The position numbers and the translations under genes were made by a program. From Chara braunii (Eukaryota > Streptophyta > Charophyceae > Charales > Characeae): 29,511 nt of DNA. Positions 1-8,395 of the stretch are shown here, one piece after another. Numbering within the stretch: the first letter of the stretch is position 1; each line of letters opens with the position of its first letter. A model generated the notes under the pieces. It was not told the DNA's origin. It searched no databases and saw only the letters and a list, made by a program, of their open reading frames with translations. The stretch spans positions 1,993,144 to 2,022,654 of the forward strand of contig BFEA01000197.1 of assembly GCA_003427395.1 (NCBI GenBank), written 5' to 3'.

Positions 1-1177
1 CCCTTGGTCGTGTGCATCGACTTGTATGAGTGCAGGTACCCAGTCAGAACGGTGGACCAAGGAGGATACAGTTTCAACCCAATCCAGGCCGTCGACGACA
101 ATCGATCTCGGCCGTGTCTGACTTGAGGACTGGGGCCCAGACCCTGCCGTCAACACTACATATTGGGCTGATTTCCTGGCTTTGACATCTAGACTCTCGT
201 CTGGAGTCTATGGGGACTCGACGCTCTCGCGTCAATGCCGGCTCTATGCTGTCTTGCTGGCGAGACGCTGCGGAGAACTTGACGACCGGTGCTCGTCGCT
301 GGTTCGTGGCTTGAGTGTGCTGTGCGACCAGCATGCTGGCTGGCGCACTACTGTCTGAGGGGTTATCAACGTGGCAGATGCCACGTGTTATCTTTGTGGC
401 TGCTGCCACGTAGTATTGCTGCTGAGATGGAAGGCGTTGGGCGTCTATATTGCTGTTCTGCTTGACAAGTATTCGGAAGAAGGATCCAGGACTGTGGTTT
501 GGGTCGTGATACGTACCTGGTGTCTTCAACTTCGTCGTCACGTTGCTGCTTGATNACTGGTCTGCTGGTGCCACNTGGCACTATTGGTCTACATTGTCTT
601 GGATATCCGGATCTCTGATTGAGACACGATTATGCAGTTAGGAGGAGGAAGTGCCCGAAGAGGAAGTGGGCTGTAGAGGGAGGGACTCTTCCACCCTCTC
701 AAAATCTATTCTCCCTCCTCCCTCTCTCGTCTGTGTATGCATTCTCTCTCATTTTGGGATCATTATTATTATGATTTATCAGCAGCGTTCGTCTATTTTG
801 TCTTTGCGAGTGACGACTGATTATCACGACTGGGCACATTGCAAGTGCATCTTTGCATAGAAAATGGTCAGGTTCATTGGTTTGCCATAAACAGTAACGA
901 GTGTATTTTGACCCCTTTCGTGGACAGATGCACTCGTTTCGTTTTGGTGTTCGTTTCGTGTGCCATGTGGTGAGGCCCATATGCTAAGTTTTAGGGGATG
1001 AAGATTGTGAAACACATAATTTGTTCGGGTTTCAGTGAGACCAATCCCAGAATAAGTAAAATGGAAAAAAAAGAAAAGAAATGTGTGCTTGCCTGCCTGG
1101 CACACTCCTGCACGGAAGTTGGGATTCCTTTTTCTGTGTGGTTGCTCCGGTACCATTGGCTGCCACTTTGGTGGTGC
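1..1177. other. Unassigned region, no gene recognised
   Basis: The first 640 bases are of balanced composition and contain two ambiguous bases, at 555 and 575. A 166-codon open frame on the minus strand (74-574) and a 60-codon one on the plus strand (371-553) run through here. Neither shows a domain I recognise, and both are interrupted by or end near the ambiguous bases. Around 372-410 and 560-580 a GCCAC-containing motif recurs. About 640-740 is purine-rich, then pyrimidine-rich. The rest, to 1177, shows nothing I can assign. It could be decayed transposon or intron sequence. Confidence 0.4.
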
Positions 1178-1288
1178 CTACCATCTTCCCCCGAACATAA
1201 TGCACCCTGAAAAGGAACGTATACAAGGTAAGTTTTCGGCCAGATACAGTCAGAATGAGGGTGCGTTGTGTTCGGGGGAAGATGGTAG
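1178..1288 (+). ncRNA. 111-nt foldback, microRNA-precursor-like
   Basis: Arms 1178-1208 and 1258-1288 are inverted repeats of 31 positions separated by a 49-nt loop. As DNA, 29 of 31 positions are complementary. The two exceptions are T opposite G when the plus strand is read as RNA, so a plus-strand transcript pairs at all 31 positions, with two G-U wobbles. A minus-strand transcript would have two A-C mismatches. Length and loop fit a plant pre-miRNA or a very small MITE with long arms. No promoter, target or expression evidence is visible, and the miRNA reading is inference. Confidence 0.45.
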
Positions 1289-1385
1289 TGTCTGATTTGT
1301 GTCGGAGGTCGTCACTAATAAAAAATGACAATTCAAGTTCTGCACAGCCAAAAAATTGAAGTCTTTTTTTCTTCTCTGTATCCAG

Positions 1386-1746
1386 CGGCCTAAGCCCAGT
1401 TGGTAAGGCACACAAGTGGCTGTCAGGAGGTCTTGGGTTCAATCCCCATTGGCCTCATGTACCTTCCTGGGCAAGCTTGGCGCCCACCACCTAGAGATAT
1501 GCCGTTGGTCTCCCTGAGCAGCATTGAGCAGAGACTGCTGATGTTCGTAGGAGGAGGGGAGGGGAGAGGAGGGGAGGGGAGGGGAGGCACAGCGACTGGG
1601 CTATCACAGCTCTGTCTTGATGCGGCCGGCTGACCACCTGCAGGTTGGGTGCAGCCCCCATATGTTCCCTCGTTGGAGGGTTGGACTCGGACGGCTGGCG
1701 GCTACGGGGTTCCCTGTAATACCATAATTAATTAATGATAATAAAA
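1386..1746 (+). mobile_element. tRNA-derived SINE-like element
   Basis: The left end looks like a tRNA gene. A box-resembling stretch TAAGCCCAGTTGG (1391-1403) is followed 32 bases later by GGGTTCAATCCCC (1435-1447), a good B box of the RNA polymerase III promoter. Complementary GGCC ends enclose this tRNA-like head (about 1388-1453). The body continues through a G-rich simple run (about 1552-1588) and ends in an AT-rich tail with an ATAATTAATTAATGATAATAAAAA-type repeat near 1726-1746. This is the usual order for a SINE: tRNA head, unrelated body, A-rich tail. I found no clear target-site duplication, so the outer limits are approximate and the copy is probably old. Confidence 0.6.
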
Positions 1747-3475
1747 AGAGGCACGAAAGCCCGTCCTGTCCAGCTTTGACAGGTAATTGATTTGGTTGGG
1801 CTTAAAAGAATTAGCCATAAGGCTTAAACCACCGCTACCTTTCACAGTGTTGGGCCGCGGGTGCTTTTGTAGCCTACTCCTTGAAAATCCCTGCTGGGCC
1901 GCCATCGATAATTTCCATAGACAGTGCCCCGGGGCCTCCGAATTTGAATTTGAAGGTCCACGGACTCATATCTGAGAAAGGCAGTCGTTGTTTAGAAAAC
2001 AGAAGAAAAAAAGAATCTTCTCTGTATCCTTCCAAGTTTAATAGATTTCCTGGAGGACAAAATTGGAGGTTTTTTTTTTTCTTTTCTTTAAATCTACGGT
2101 ATATTTTTTTCTCAAATTCACCTTTCTCGGGGCGCCCGGCCGGGGCCCCCCGGCACCTTGCCTGGGTAGGTATCTCGTCCGGGGTACCCCGGGCATGAAA
2201 AAGATCCACCGAATTTTAATAATTTTTTTTTTTTTTGTGTTTGCAGGGCCGTGTTGCGCTTCTCGAGTGCCGCCCAAATCCAGCCTCATTTTTTATTTTG
2301 AGGCATATGTTATGATCCTGGCTATTTTAAACATGCAAATTCACAAGGAAAGACAATGTCATCCAATTGCAAAAGAAATGAAAGCACTCGCAAAGAGATG
2401 GTGACCAAAGAAGAAGAGAGAGAGAAGAAGACACAGATGAAGAAGATGTACACCAGCAAGATCGATGACAAATCCCCCTTTTCTCTCCACCTCCCTCGTC
2501 TTCGCGTATCTTATTGTTCTCCCAAATAGTAATAATAACAATGAGTGGTTGAACCAGAATCAATGTCCGAAGTTCCCTATTTACTGCGAGCACAATAACA
2601 GGTCCACCATAGCCATGGCTTCTCCTTTCATCTTCCTCTCACATGCCAAGGCTATGGCGGACTACGCTGCATGGTAGCTGCCCTTCAGGCCATGCCTGAC
2701 TCTGCCTCAAAGCTTCCTTGGTGCGGCACTACCCCCAATGGGGGCCTTCCAGATGCAGCGCATAATAAGGTGATGAAGATGGTGTCCACCATAGCCAGGT
2801 AGGTACGTCACCACTCTCCTCCTTTGCCCCCTTCGTCCTCCTCCTCAAGCTGGGCCACTCGCCGTAGCCAAGCTGAGCGCCCAGCTCTCCTTCGCCCTCC
2901 CAGGAAGTGCTCTGAGACACAGCGCCTGCTCGAGCAGTATGTCGCCCAAACTTGTGCGCCGCAAATGAGGAGCTACTTGCTCCTCCAGAAGATATAGTGG
3001 CCTACTTGCCTTGACTTCCACGCCGCGCGGCCTCCGAGCAACCGGTACCTCCTCTTTCTCAGAGGGAAACATCATTGCAGGCTCTGATATTGTCCGTACA
3101 GGCCCTAGACGTTACTTGGACTGGTACAGGCCTACCTCTAGCTTACCTCTACTGGGCCTCTTAAAATGCCAACTTTTTGTCTTCTTCTGCTCGGCCTCGA
3201 GTATCTACCACTACTTGAGTGGTACTGGCCTACCTGCTACTTGAGTGGTTTTCCCGCTGCAACCCTCAAAGTCACGGCCGCAGCTAAGTACCAGCCCTGC
3301 GGGGCCTCCAAACGAGCAAGTACCCTTGCAGGTCAGACAGGCACGCAGACCAGCAGGCACACACACACAAATGCGGGGCTCTCAGCAAGGCATACATTCT
3401 AGCCGCAAAACCCAGAATCCTGAGTGTTCTCGATCGGTGTTTTGGCGGGTCATTACACATATTGGTGTGTGTGTT
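1747..3475. other. Intergenic stretch with a GC-rich palindromic block
   Basis: No gene is recognised in these 1.7 kb. Poly-T runs flank a sharply GC-rich segment (about 2129-2200) made of GGCCGGGG, GGCCCC and GGTACCCC palindromes, which stands out against AT-rich surroundings. The phrase GTCCACCATAGCCA occurs twice (about 2601 and 2786). Short open frames on both strands at 2600-3100 look protein-like in places but match nothing I know and lack supporting splice signals. The part from 3100 to 3300 has short CTACTTGAGTGG repeats. Confidence 0.35.
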
Positions 3476-3598
3476 GGGGGGAGAGTGGGGGGGAGGAGGG
3501 AGGAGGGAGGCAGTCTGTTGGGAGGGAGGAGGGAGGACTAAGGCGGGAGGGATGAGGAGGTACAAGCAGAACTCTACTGAAGATAAGAGGTAGGAGGA
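3476..3598. repeat. G-rich simple sequence
   Basis: GGGAGGGAGGAGGGAGG-type repeats fill this stretch and resume at about 3850-3985. Runs of three or more G separated by one to three bases meet the usual pattern for G-quadruplex formation on the plus strand. Long serine- and proline-rich open frames on the opposite strand are by-products of this composition, not genes. Confidence 0.7.
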
Positions 3599-3615
3599 GG
3601 TAGGGGCAGACCTCT
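3599..3615. repeat. Target-site duplication, left copy (U6 retrocopy)
   Basis: GGTAGGGGCAGACCTCT matches 3736-3752 at 16 of 17 positions. The insert between them starts with the poly(T) complement of the A tail. Confidence 0.85.
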
Positions 3616-3685
3616 TTTTTTTTTCTTTTTTTTTTTTAATTTGGACCATTTTGCGATTTATGCGTGTCATGCTTGCGCAGGGGCC

Positions 3686-3717
<32 letters not shown>

Positions 3718-3735
3718 ACGGATGTCCCGAAGGAT
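3616..3735 (-). pseudogene. Full-length retroposed U6 snRNA pseudogene with poly(A) tail
   Basis: Read on the minus strand, about 3734 down to 3638 is a near-complete U6 spliceosomal RNA. It has the 5' stem-loop CCTTCGGG, the invariant ACAGAGA box (ACGATACAGAGAAGATTAGC), the GCATGGCCCCTGCGCAAG internal stem-loop region and the plant-type 3' end ATGGTCCAAATT. A handful of substitutions or indels separate it from the plant U6 I know, including changes in the 5' stem, just before ACGCATAAATCG and near the 3' end. After AAATT comes an A-rich tail (about 3616-3637), where a real U6 gene has the T-run that ends polymerase III transcription. A 17-bp direct repeat with one mismatch (3599-3615 and 3736-3752) flanks the insert exactly. 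Together these mark a LINE-type retrocopy, not a transcribed U6 gene. Confidence 0.92.
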
Positions 3736-3752
3736 GGTAGGGGCAGAACTCT
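3736..3752. repeat. Target-site duplication, right copy (U6 retrocopy)
   Basis: GGTAGGGGCAGAACTCT, the partner of 3599-3615. It abuts the 5' end of the U6 sequence on the minus strand. Confidence 0.85.
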
Positions 3753-4278
3753 AACAAAGGAGGTCGAAAGAAAGAAGAAGAAGAGTATGGCGTTCAAGAA
3801 GAACCGCAGAGTAAAAAGAGGAGGAAGAAGAAGGTGGCAAAGAAGAAGGGAAGGAGGAGGGAGGGGGAGAGCAAGAAGATGAGGAAGAAGAAGATGAAGA
3901 AGGGAAGGAGGAGGGAGGGAGCCTATGGAGGGAGGAGGAGGGGGAAGGAGACTGATGGAGGGAGGGAGTGTAAGGAGGGAGGAGGGCGGCGCGGCTGGAG
4001 GTAGTAGATGTGAAGAAGAAGAAGGCCAAACAAAAAGAAGGAAAAGAAAACCTTACCTGAGTTGGTGATGGCAGCACAGGCAGTCTTCATCGGGGTTGAG
4101 GAGGGTGGTGAGGTTGGACGGCAACGACAATGGCACAGCCGGAAGGCAGCAGGGTGACAACGGTGATGATGATGATGGCGCGGACGACCGTGGCAGGGCG
4201 ACAATGATGGCGCGGTGGATAACGGCGGGGAAACGATGAACTGTCGCGGGGGGCGGGTAGGACAGAGGGCAGGGCCGC
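3753..4278. repeat. Purine-rich low-complexity tract
   Basis: From about 3760 to 4060 the plus strand is dominated by AAG, GAG and AGG triplets and by GGAGGGAGG blocks. From 4080 to 4250 it becomes a degenerate GACGGTGATGATGATGG-like repeat. Open frames on either strand are low-complexity products. No gene is recognised. Confidence 0.7.
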
Positions 4279-4327
4279 ACGGTAAGTCCCAAGATTCGAA
4301 TTCAAAATCTTGGGACTTCCGTACCGT
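4279..4327. repeat. Short hairpin-forming inverted repeat
   Basis: AAGTCCCAAGATT (4284-4296) pairs with AATCTTGGGACTT (4306-4318) over a 9-base loop. Six more pairs follow between ACGGTA (4279-4284) and TACCGT (4322-4327) after a small bulge. It lacks the T-run of a bacterial-type terminator and is too short for a typical plant miRNA precursor. Confidence 0.6.
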
Positions 4328-4689
4328 CGATCAATGCAGGCGACGATGGGGCTTCGTGGTTGTTTTCGGATTCTTTATGCGTGCCACCACCTACCCATGT
4401 GCACTGATCCCATAGCTTAGGTACTCGCTCTAGTGATCGTCATAGGTCTACAAGTCTAGCTCAGTCGACAAGTTGTTCTAGCTATGTTCTTGGTGCAGAA
4501 TTCTGGGTGTTCTTTTTCTCCTGTTAGTATCTCCACTCCTTCATGTCCCATATTTTGCTTCACACTTTACACATTCGCTCCTTATCCTTCAGGTCTGCCC
4601 AATGCGCTGAAGGACGTGTGCGTGCTGTGGGCTTCGCTTGCTGACATTTTCACATTGTTTGCTTTTCATAAAACTCAGCTTGGAGTGTT
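4328..4689. other. Unassigned stretch
   Basis: I see no gene, repeat or RNA signature in this stretch. A 74-codon open frame (4484-4708) is not recognisable. Confidence 0.4.
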
Positions 4690-4782
4690 AAACCGTCACT
4701 ATGCCTGAGGCTCTTTCTTTTTTTTTTTTGGGACCATTTTCTCGATTTATGTGTGTAAACCACCACTATGTCTGAGGGTGTT
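4690..4782. repeat. Target-site duplications flanking the truncated U6 copy
   Basis: 4690-4715 and 4757-4782 align over about 26 positions with about five mismatches, and enclose the U6 fragment and its A tail. Similarity may extend a few bases upstream (GTGTTAAACC versus GTGTGTAAACC). Confidence 0.65.
4716..4756 (-). pseudogene. 5'-truncated U6 snRNA retrocopy
   Basis: The minus strand reads ACACACATAAATCGAGAAAATGGTCC (about 4756-4731), matching the last 25 or so bases of plant U6 with one substitution and one extra A. An A-rich run (about 4728-4716) follows. Degenerate direct repeats flank it, beginning AAACCGTCACTATGCCTGAGG (first 20 bases: 4690-4709) and AAACCACCACTATGTCTGAG (4757-4776), with matches extending some 25 bases. 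Truncation at the 5' end, an A tail and target duplications are the pattern of an aborted LINE-type retroposition. The greater divergence of the duplications suggests an older event than the copy at 3616-3735. Confidence 0.8.
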
Positions 4783-5015
4783 TTTTACAAACACTCTCAA
4801 GTGCCAACAAAAAAAAAAAGGAACTGGCATGGGTGCACTTTTTCTTCTTTTTCGCTGGCGGCGCCAGCCAATTTGCTCTGACACCCCCGAATGCCTGCAA
4901 CTTCTGGAAGTATACGTTTACTGGTTCTCGATTTGCATGGGGCGTGTCATGGTGTTGTTTAAGAGTGTCGGTATCATAATGCCGCCGCAGTCACTGCTGC
5001 TGCTAGCGATGATGA

Positions 5016-5062
5016 CAACTATGAGAATGATGATGATGATACGATGATGATGATGATGATCA
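5016..5062. repeat. ATG/GAT trinucleotide microsatellite
   Basis: An imperfect GAT repeat interrupted by ACGATG. Polymethionine or polyhistidine open frames here are by-products. Confidence 0.8.
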
Positions 5063-5276
5063 TGGGGATGATGTCTCTCTCCACATATAGTTGAGTCTAG
5101 AGAGTGGGTAAGTAAACAAGATAATACGCCGCCGACCAAATCCAACCATCCCAACTCTTATCTAGACTGAACCGTTAGCTAATGGGAATTGAAAATTGAC
5201 GATGGCCCAGTCGGATTACTGAAACAGTGTGGAGCATAAGTTTTCTTTCCTTCTTTGCTCGATTATGTAATCAATA

Positions 5277-5277
<1 letters not shown>

Positions 5278-5318
<41 letters not shown>

Positions 5319-5322
5319 ATGG
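5278..5322. repeat. TGC microsatellite followed by TGA repeats
   Basis: About ten TGC units run directly into about five TGA units. The tract lies just upstream of a strong 3' splice site (5348/5349). The polyalanine-polyaspartate it would encode is therefore probably intronic and not part of the protein. Confidence 0.85.
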
Positions 5323-5348
5323 TGTTTCTGGCTCTTTCTGTTGTGCAG

Positions 5349-5792
5349 GCGAGACGTCGCTCTCTCGGAAACTAGCTGTTTTTCAAGATGACAGGAAACT
5401 GGCGGTATTTCAGGAAGATCGGGATCCGATGCAGCATCCTGACCCTGCCCTTAAGGCATACCCTAGTCCGTATTTCGTGCCGAAGGGATACTCACCACCA
5501 GGTTGGGAGTTCTTTCATGTTGTTGTGCCGGAGAAACAGTACGACTCGGGAGGTATGAACTGGCAACCTCCTCCGGAGGCGATGGAGAGGAACCCATGTG
5601 GTGCTGCATGGCATCATAAACGCTACCGAAATTCGGACTTTGCAGGATACGTTAGCCGTGGTCATTCCATTGTCATGGTCTATTATTATGTCTATGTGGA
5701 CGGGAACGTCGGGTACAGGAAGAATGCGTACTTCTGTATAGGCCATCACGGAACAACCTGGGATGAGAGAAGGATGATGTTCACAAGATCAT
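5349..5792 (+). CDS. Internal coding exon of an unrecognised protein
   Basis: This is the one stretch that looks convincingly coding. A pyrimidine-rich tract ending TTGTGCAG precedes 5349, and GTAAGT begins at 5793, so both splice sites are strong. The 444 bases are open in one frame. They start with the last two bases of a codon and end with the first base of another, so the exon adds a whole number of codons (148) and can be skipped without a frameshift. The peptide is non-repetitive and rich in Tyr, Trp, His and Pro, with segments such as PSPYFVPKGYSPPGWEFFHV and CGAAWHHKRYRNSDFAGYVS. Near its start a 9-residue unit, KLAVFQ(D/E)DR, occurs twice in tandem. I recognise no domain, signal peptide or membrane segment. 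In-frame sequence continues upstream to an ATG at 5255, but through the microsatellite. Neighbouring exons could not be found with confidence. A downstream exon would have to lie beyond the pyrimidine tract. Confidence 0.7.
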
Positions 5793-5828
5793 GTAAGTAA
5801 CCCAACAATTTTTACTATATAAAATCCC

Positions 5829-6330
5829 TTGTGTTTCTTTTTTTTTTTTGTGGTTTTCCCTTTCCTTTTTTTTTTTTGTTTGGTCTTTTTGCTGTCTCGT
5901 CTTTCACTCTTTTTCTGTGTGTCCGTCCCTTGTTTCCCCCCCCACCCCACCCCCACCCTCTCTTTTACCATTGTTTCTTTTTCCCTGTTTTTTGCGCTGC
6001 TTCGGATATGTCCTGTCGTTGGGTTTTCTCCTCCTTTCCCCCTCCCCCCTACCCCTCTTATTCTTTTCCCCTTCACCTCCTTGTCACCCCTCTGTCCCTA
6101 CCCCGCCTTCGCCTCTGCTGCCCTCCTCGTCCATTTCCCTCCGGCTCCGCCACCCTCCTGTCCCTCCCCTTCCCTCCCTTCCCTCCCCCCCCCACTCCCT
6201 CCGTCCCCCTCCAGGTTTTTTTGTAACTCACCTTCTCTCCTTCACAGTTTTTTTCCGTAGATTTTTTTCCCCTTTCTCAACTGCCACACACGTTCCTCTT
6301 TTTCTTTGCCCCATCTCTGTTTTCTCCCTG
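5829..6330 (+). repeat. 500-base pyrimidine tract, probably intronic
   Basis: Nearly every base on the plus strand is C or T, in blocks of T, CCCT and TCC, ending near CCATCTCTGTTTTCTCCC. It follows the 5' splice site at 5793. Three overlapping open frames of 131-162 codons encode only Pro, Ser, Phe and Leu, and exist because pure pyrimidine sequence has no stop codons. The tract may serve as an extended polypyrimidine region or may be simple-sequence expansion. Confidence 0.75.
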
Positions 6331-6980
6331 GTGTGAGATGAGAAATTTCAAATTTCTGTAAAAATACTAAAATAGGCCTTTTTTTTTTTCTTTTTTTTTT
6401 TAATGCCTTGGTATTTACCTCGTGCCTGAATGGTACACATCGGTTCTGTCAATTAACTTGTCCAAATGTTTAAATGAAACTAAATGCCATTGGCTGTGGT
6501 AATGTTAGGGGATAAACCTGTTAAAGAAAAAGTCTAAAAATTTTGTACAAAATTACTACAAATTTACAAAACCCTTTGTGGAACAGATGGCGACCCCATT
6601 GGCTCATTTTATCAGACAGAACTGGAAGTGTCGATGTCGATGGAAATCTGTACAGAAATGCATTTCAGATGTGTCGAGTATATGACTCAGGCCCTGATCA
6701 AACAGCTAATGACGGCCTGGAAATCTTCTGAAGGTTGGAGGCGCAATAGGGCCTTCGCCGCGGGGCACACAAAACGAGAAACGAAACGAGTGCATCTTCC
6801 CGCAGGAAAACGGGAAGATTCATCTGTGTACAACAAAATAGGAGCAGTGCATTTGGCCGCTTTCTGTGGCCAGTTGCACTTGTTTTTTTTTCCGTTTCGG
6901 GCGAGGGCCGTAGTCAATGTGTGTTTTCAACGAAGTGCACAAAAAACTTGGAAAATTGGTAAATTGGTAAATGACAGAAC
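6331..6980. other. Unassigned stretch
   Basis: A T-rich run with a single C (about 6379-6402) is followed by ordinary-composition DNA. No gene is recognised. The open frame 6628-7128 enters the tandem duplication to the right and is not convincing as a gene. Confidence 0.4.
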
Positions 6981-7360
6981 CGTCCAAAAATTTGTTTATC
7001 GTTTTCGTTTGTGCAGCACAGCCGTCTTGGTGGCTGGTGTCGGCACGCTGGATGCAATACTGTCATCCACGTACATGTCGATCCAGATGTGCGGAGCAAA
7101 GCCGTATCTAGCCCTAACATGCTGTTAAGACCAGTACCGTCGTTAGATCTGTCTGGGAAGCTGTTCGGGACCGTCCAAATATTTGATTATCGTTTTTGTT
7201 TGTGCAGCACAGTCATCTTGGTGGCTGGTGTGGGCACGATGGATGCAATACCGTCATCCTCATACATGCCGATCCAGATGTGTGGAGCAAAGCGGTATCT
7301 AGCCTTACATGCTGTTAAGACGAGTACCATCGTTAGATCTGTCTGGGATGCTGTTCGGGA
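6981..7360. repeat. Two tandem 190-bp repeat units
   Basis: Copy 1 (6981-7170) and copy 2 (7171-7360) align along their whole length with about 90% identity. The shared landmarks are CCGTCCAAA near the start, TGGTGGCTGGTGT, ATCCAGATGTG and CTGTTCGGGA at the end. A weaker echo of the unit's end (GCTGTTCACGACCGTG) lies at about 7509-7524. Confidence 0.9.
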
Positions 7361-7839
7361 CCGAGATTAGCAATATTAGGCAAAACTGTGGTGCGAGGTT
7401 GTTAATCTCAGGCCCAAACAGCGAGCCGGACAGATCCAAGGGGCGCCGGTAGCAGACAGCTCCATGGTTGCGAAGACGACCAGTACTGGTCTTTGGACGT
7501 GTCGAAGACGCTGTTCACGACCGTGTATCAAGACAGATCCCGTCTTTACCACCACCACCACTGTGGGGTCCAGTGTTCAAAAGCGAGAGAAAGGTTACCA
7601 GTCACAAAATTCACTGCACGTCTGTGTTAAGGGTGCGGTATGTAACGCATTCATGCATGCATGATCATTTCACACCGCTCGAGAGCCACCGTATCCATAC
7701 CTACGTTCTCTCTCTGGAGCACACGATTCTCCTGTGGAGCGCAGTCCTCACAGACAGGGAACCCTATCGTCTTCCCCCCTGAATACAACATACTGGTCTC
7801 TGTTTCCGTATACCGGTCAGTACGGGTGTTCGATCTGTC
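7361..7839. other. Unassigned stretch
   Basis: There is no gene or clear repeat apart from an echo of the 190-bp unit near 7509 and a small ACC run at about 7545-7560. Open frames on both strands are overlapping and unrecognised. Confidence 0.4.
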
Positions 7840-7990
7840 TGTGACACTGCATGGATTCGAACAAGGCAACCTCGTTCGGGCATATGAGAGCCAGATGTCT
7901 TTATGGCACGTGTCCGCAACACTGCTTGGATTCGAACCAGCGACCTTGCACATGCCCGTCGGATAGAGATCTTACCGTGTGCGTTGTGCA
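7840..7990 (-). repeat. Tandem tRNA-like units (SINE head-like)
   Basis: On the minus strand, two units about 75 bp apart each end in a B-box-like sequence followed by a similar tail: GGTTCGAATCCAAGCAGTG (7938-7920 region) and TGTTCGAATCCATGCAGTG (7863-7845 region). An A-box-like stretch lies roughly where a tRNA D arm would be in each. Complete cloverleafs with acceptor stems are not evident. I read them as tRNA-derived retroposon heads in tandem, not functional tRNA genes. Confidence 0.5.
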
Positions 7991-8151
7991 AGAGACAACT
8001 ATAGGTATAAAACCTCAGCCTGGTGTGTTTAAGGCACCTAGTGCATGCATATACTTCCGTAAAGATGCAATGAGCTTGTATGTGTATGTGTATATGTGTG
8101 CACCATACTTTTGCAGTACACTTGTCTAATGTATGGTGATGCGGCAGACCA

Positions 8152-8382
8152 GAGATTGGCGAAAACTGAAAAAAATGAGGAATTAATTGTGTTCCATGTT
8201 CTAGCGGAAGATTCGCGGAAGATTCGCTCTCGTTTTGCACATGAGATTGGGAAAACTGAAAAAAACGAGGAATTAATTAGGTGTCGCTCCACTACTCTTG
8301 ACATGCACAAAAGACAAAAAATCATGGCAGTGTATCTTTCCGTGTTCTAGTGGAAGATTCCCTCTCGTTTTGCACATGTAGA
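8152..8382. repeat. Degenerate direct duplication
   Basis: GAAAACTGAAAAAAATGAGG (8161) recurs with one change at 8251, 90 bases later, followed in both by AATTAATT. The following part, TTCC(A/G)TGTTCTAG(C/T)GGAAGATTC, recurs at about 8192 and 8338, and TCTCGTTTTGCACATG at about 8228 and 8363. Confidence 0.8.
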
Positions 8383-8395
8383 GGGAAGTGGAGCA

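Noticed and set aside
3616-3735. A functional U6 snRNA gene
   Set aside because: It has an A tail instead of a T-run terminator, substitutions in conserved stretches, and flanking target-site duplications. All fit a retrocopy.
3751-4077. Serine-rich minus-strand protein
   Set aside because: It is the complement of a GGA/GAA/GAG simple-sequence tract.
5255-5348. Start of the 5349-5792 gene at the ATG at 5255 with a polyalanine-polyaspartate N-terminus
   Set aside because: The stretch is a microsatellite ending in a strong 3' splice site. An intronic position explains it better.
5829-6336. Three proline- and serine-rich open frames of 131-162 codons
   Set aside because: They overlap in three frames of a nearly pure pyrimidine tract, which cannot contain stop codons.
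6379-6420. A third U6 retrocopy next to a T-run with a single C, as at 3616
   Set aside because: The bases following the T-run do not match the U6 3' end.
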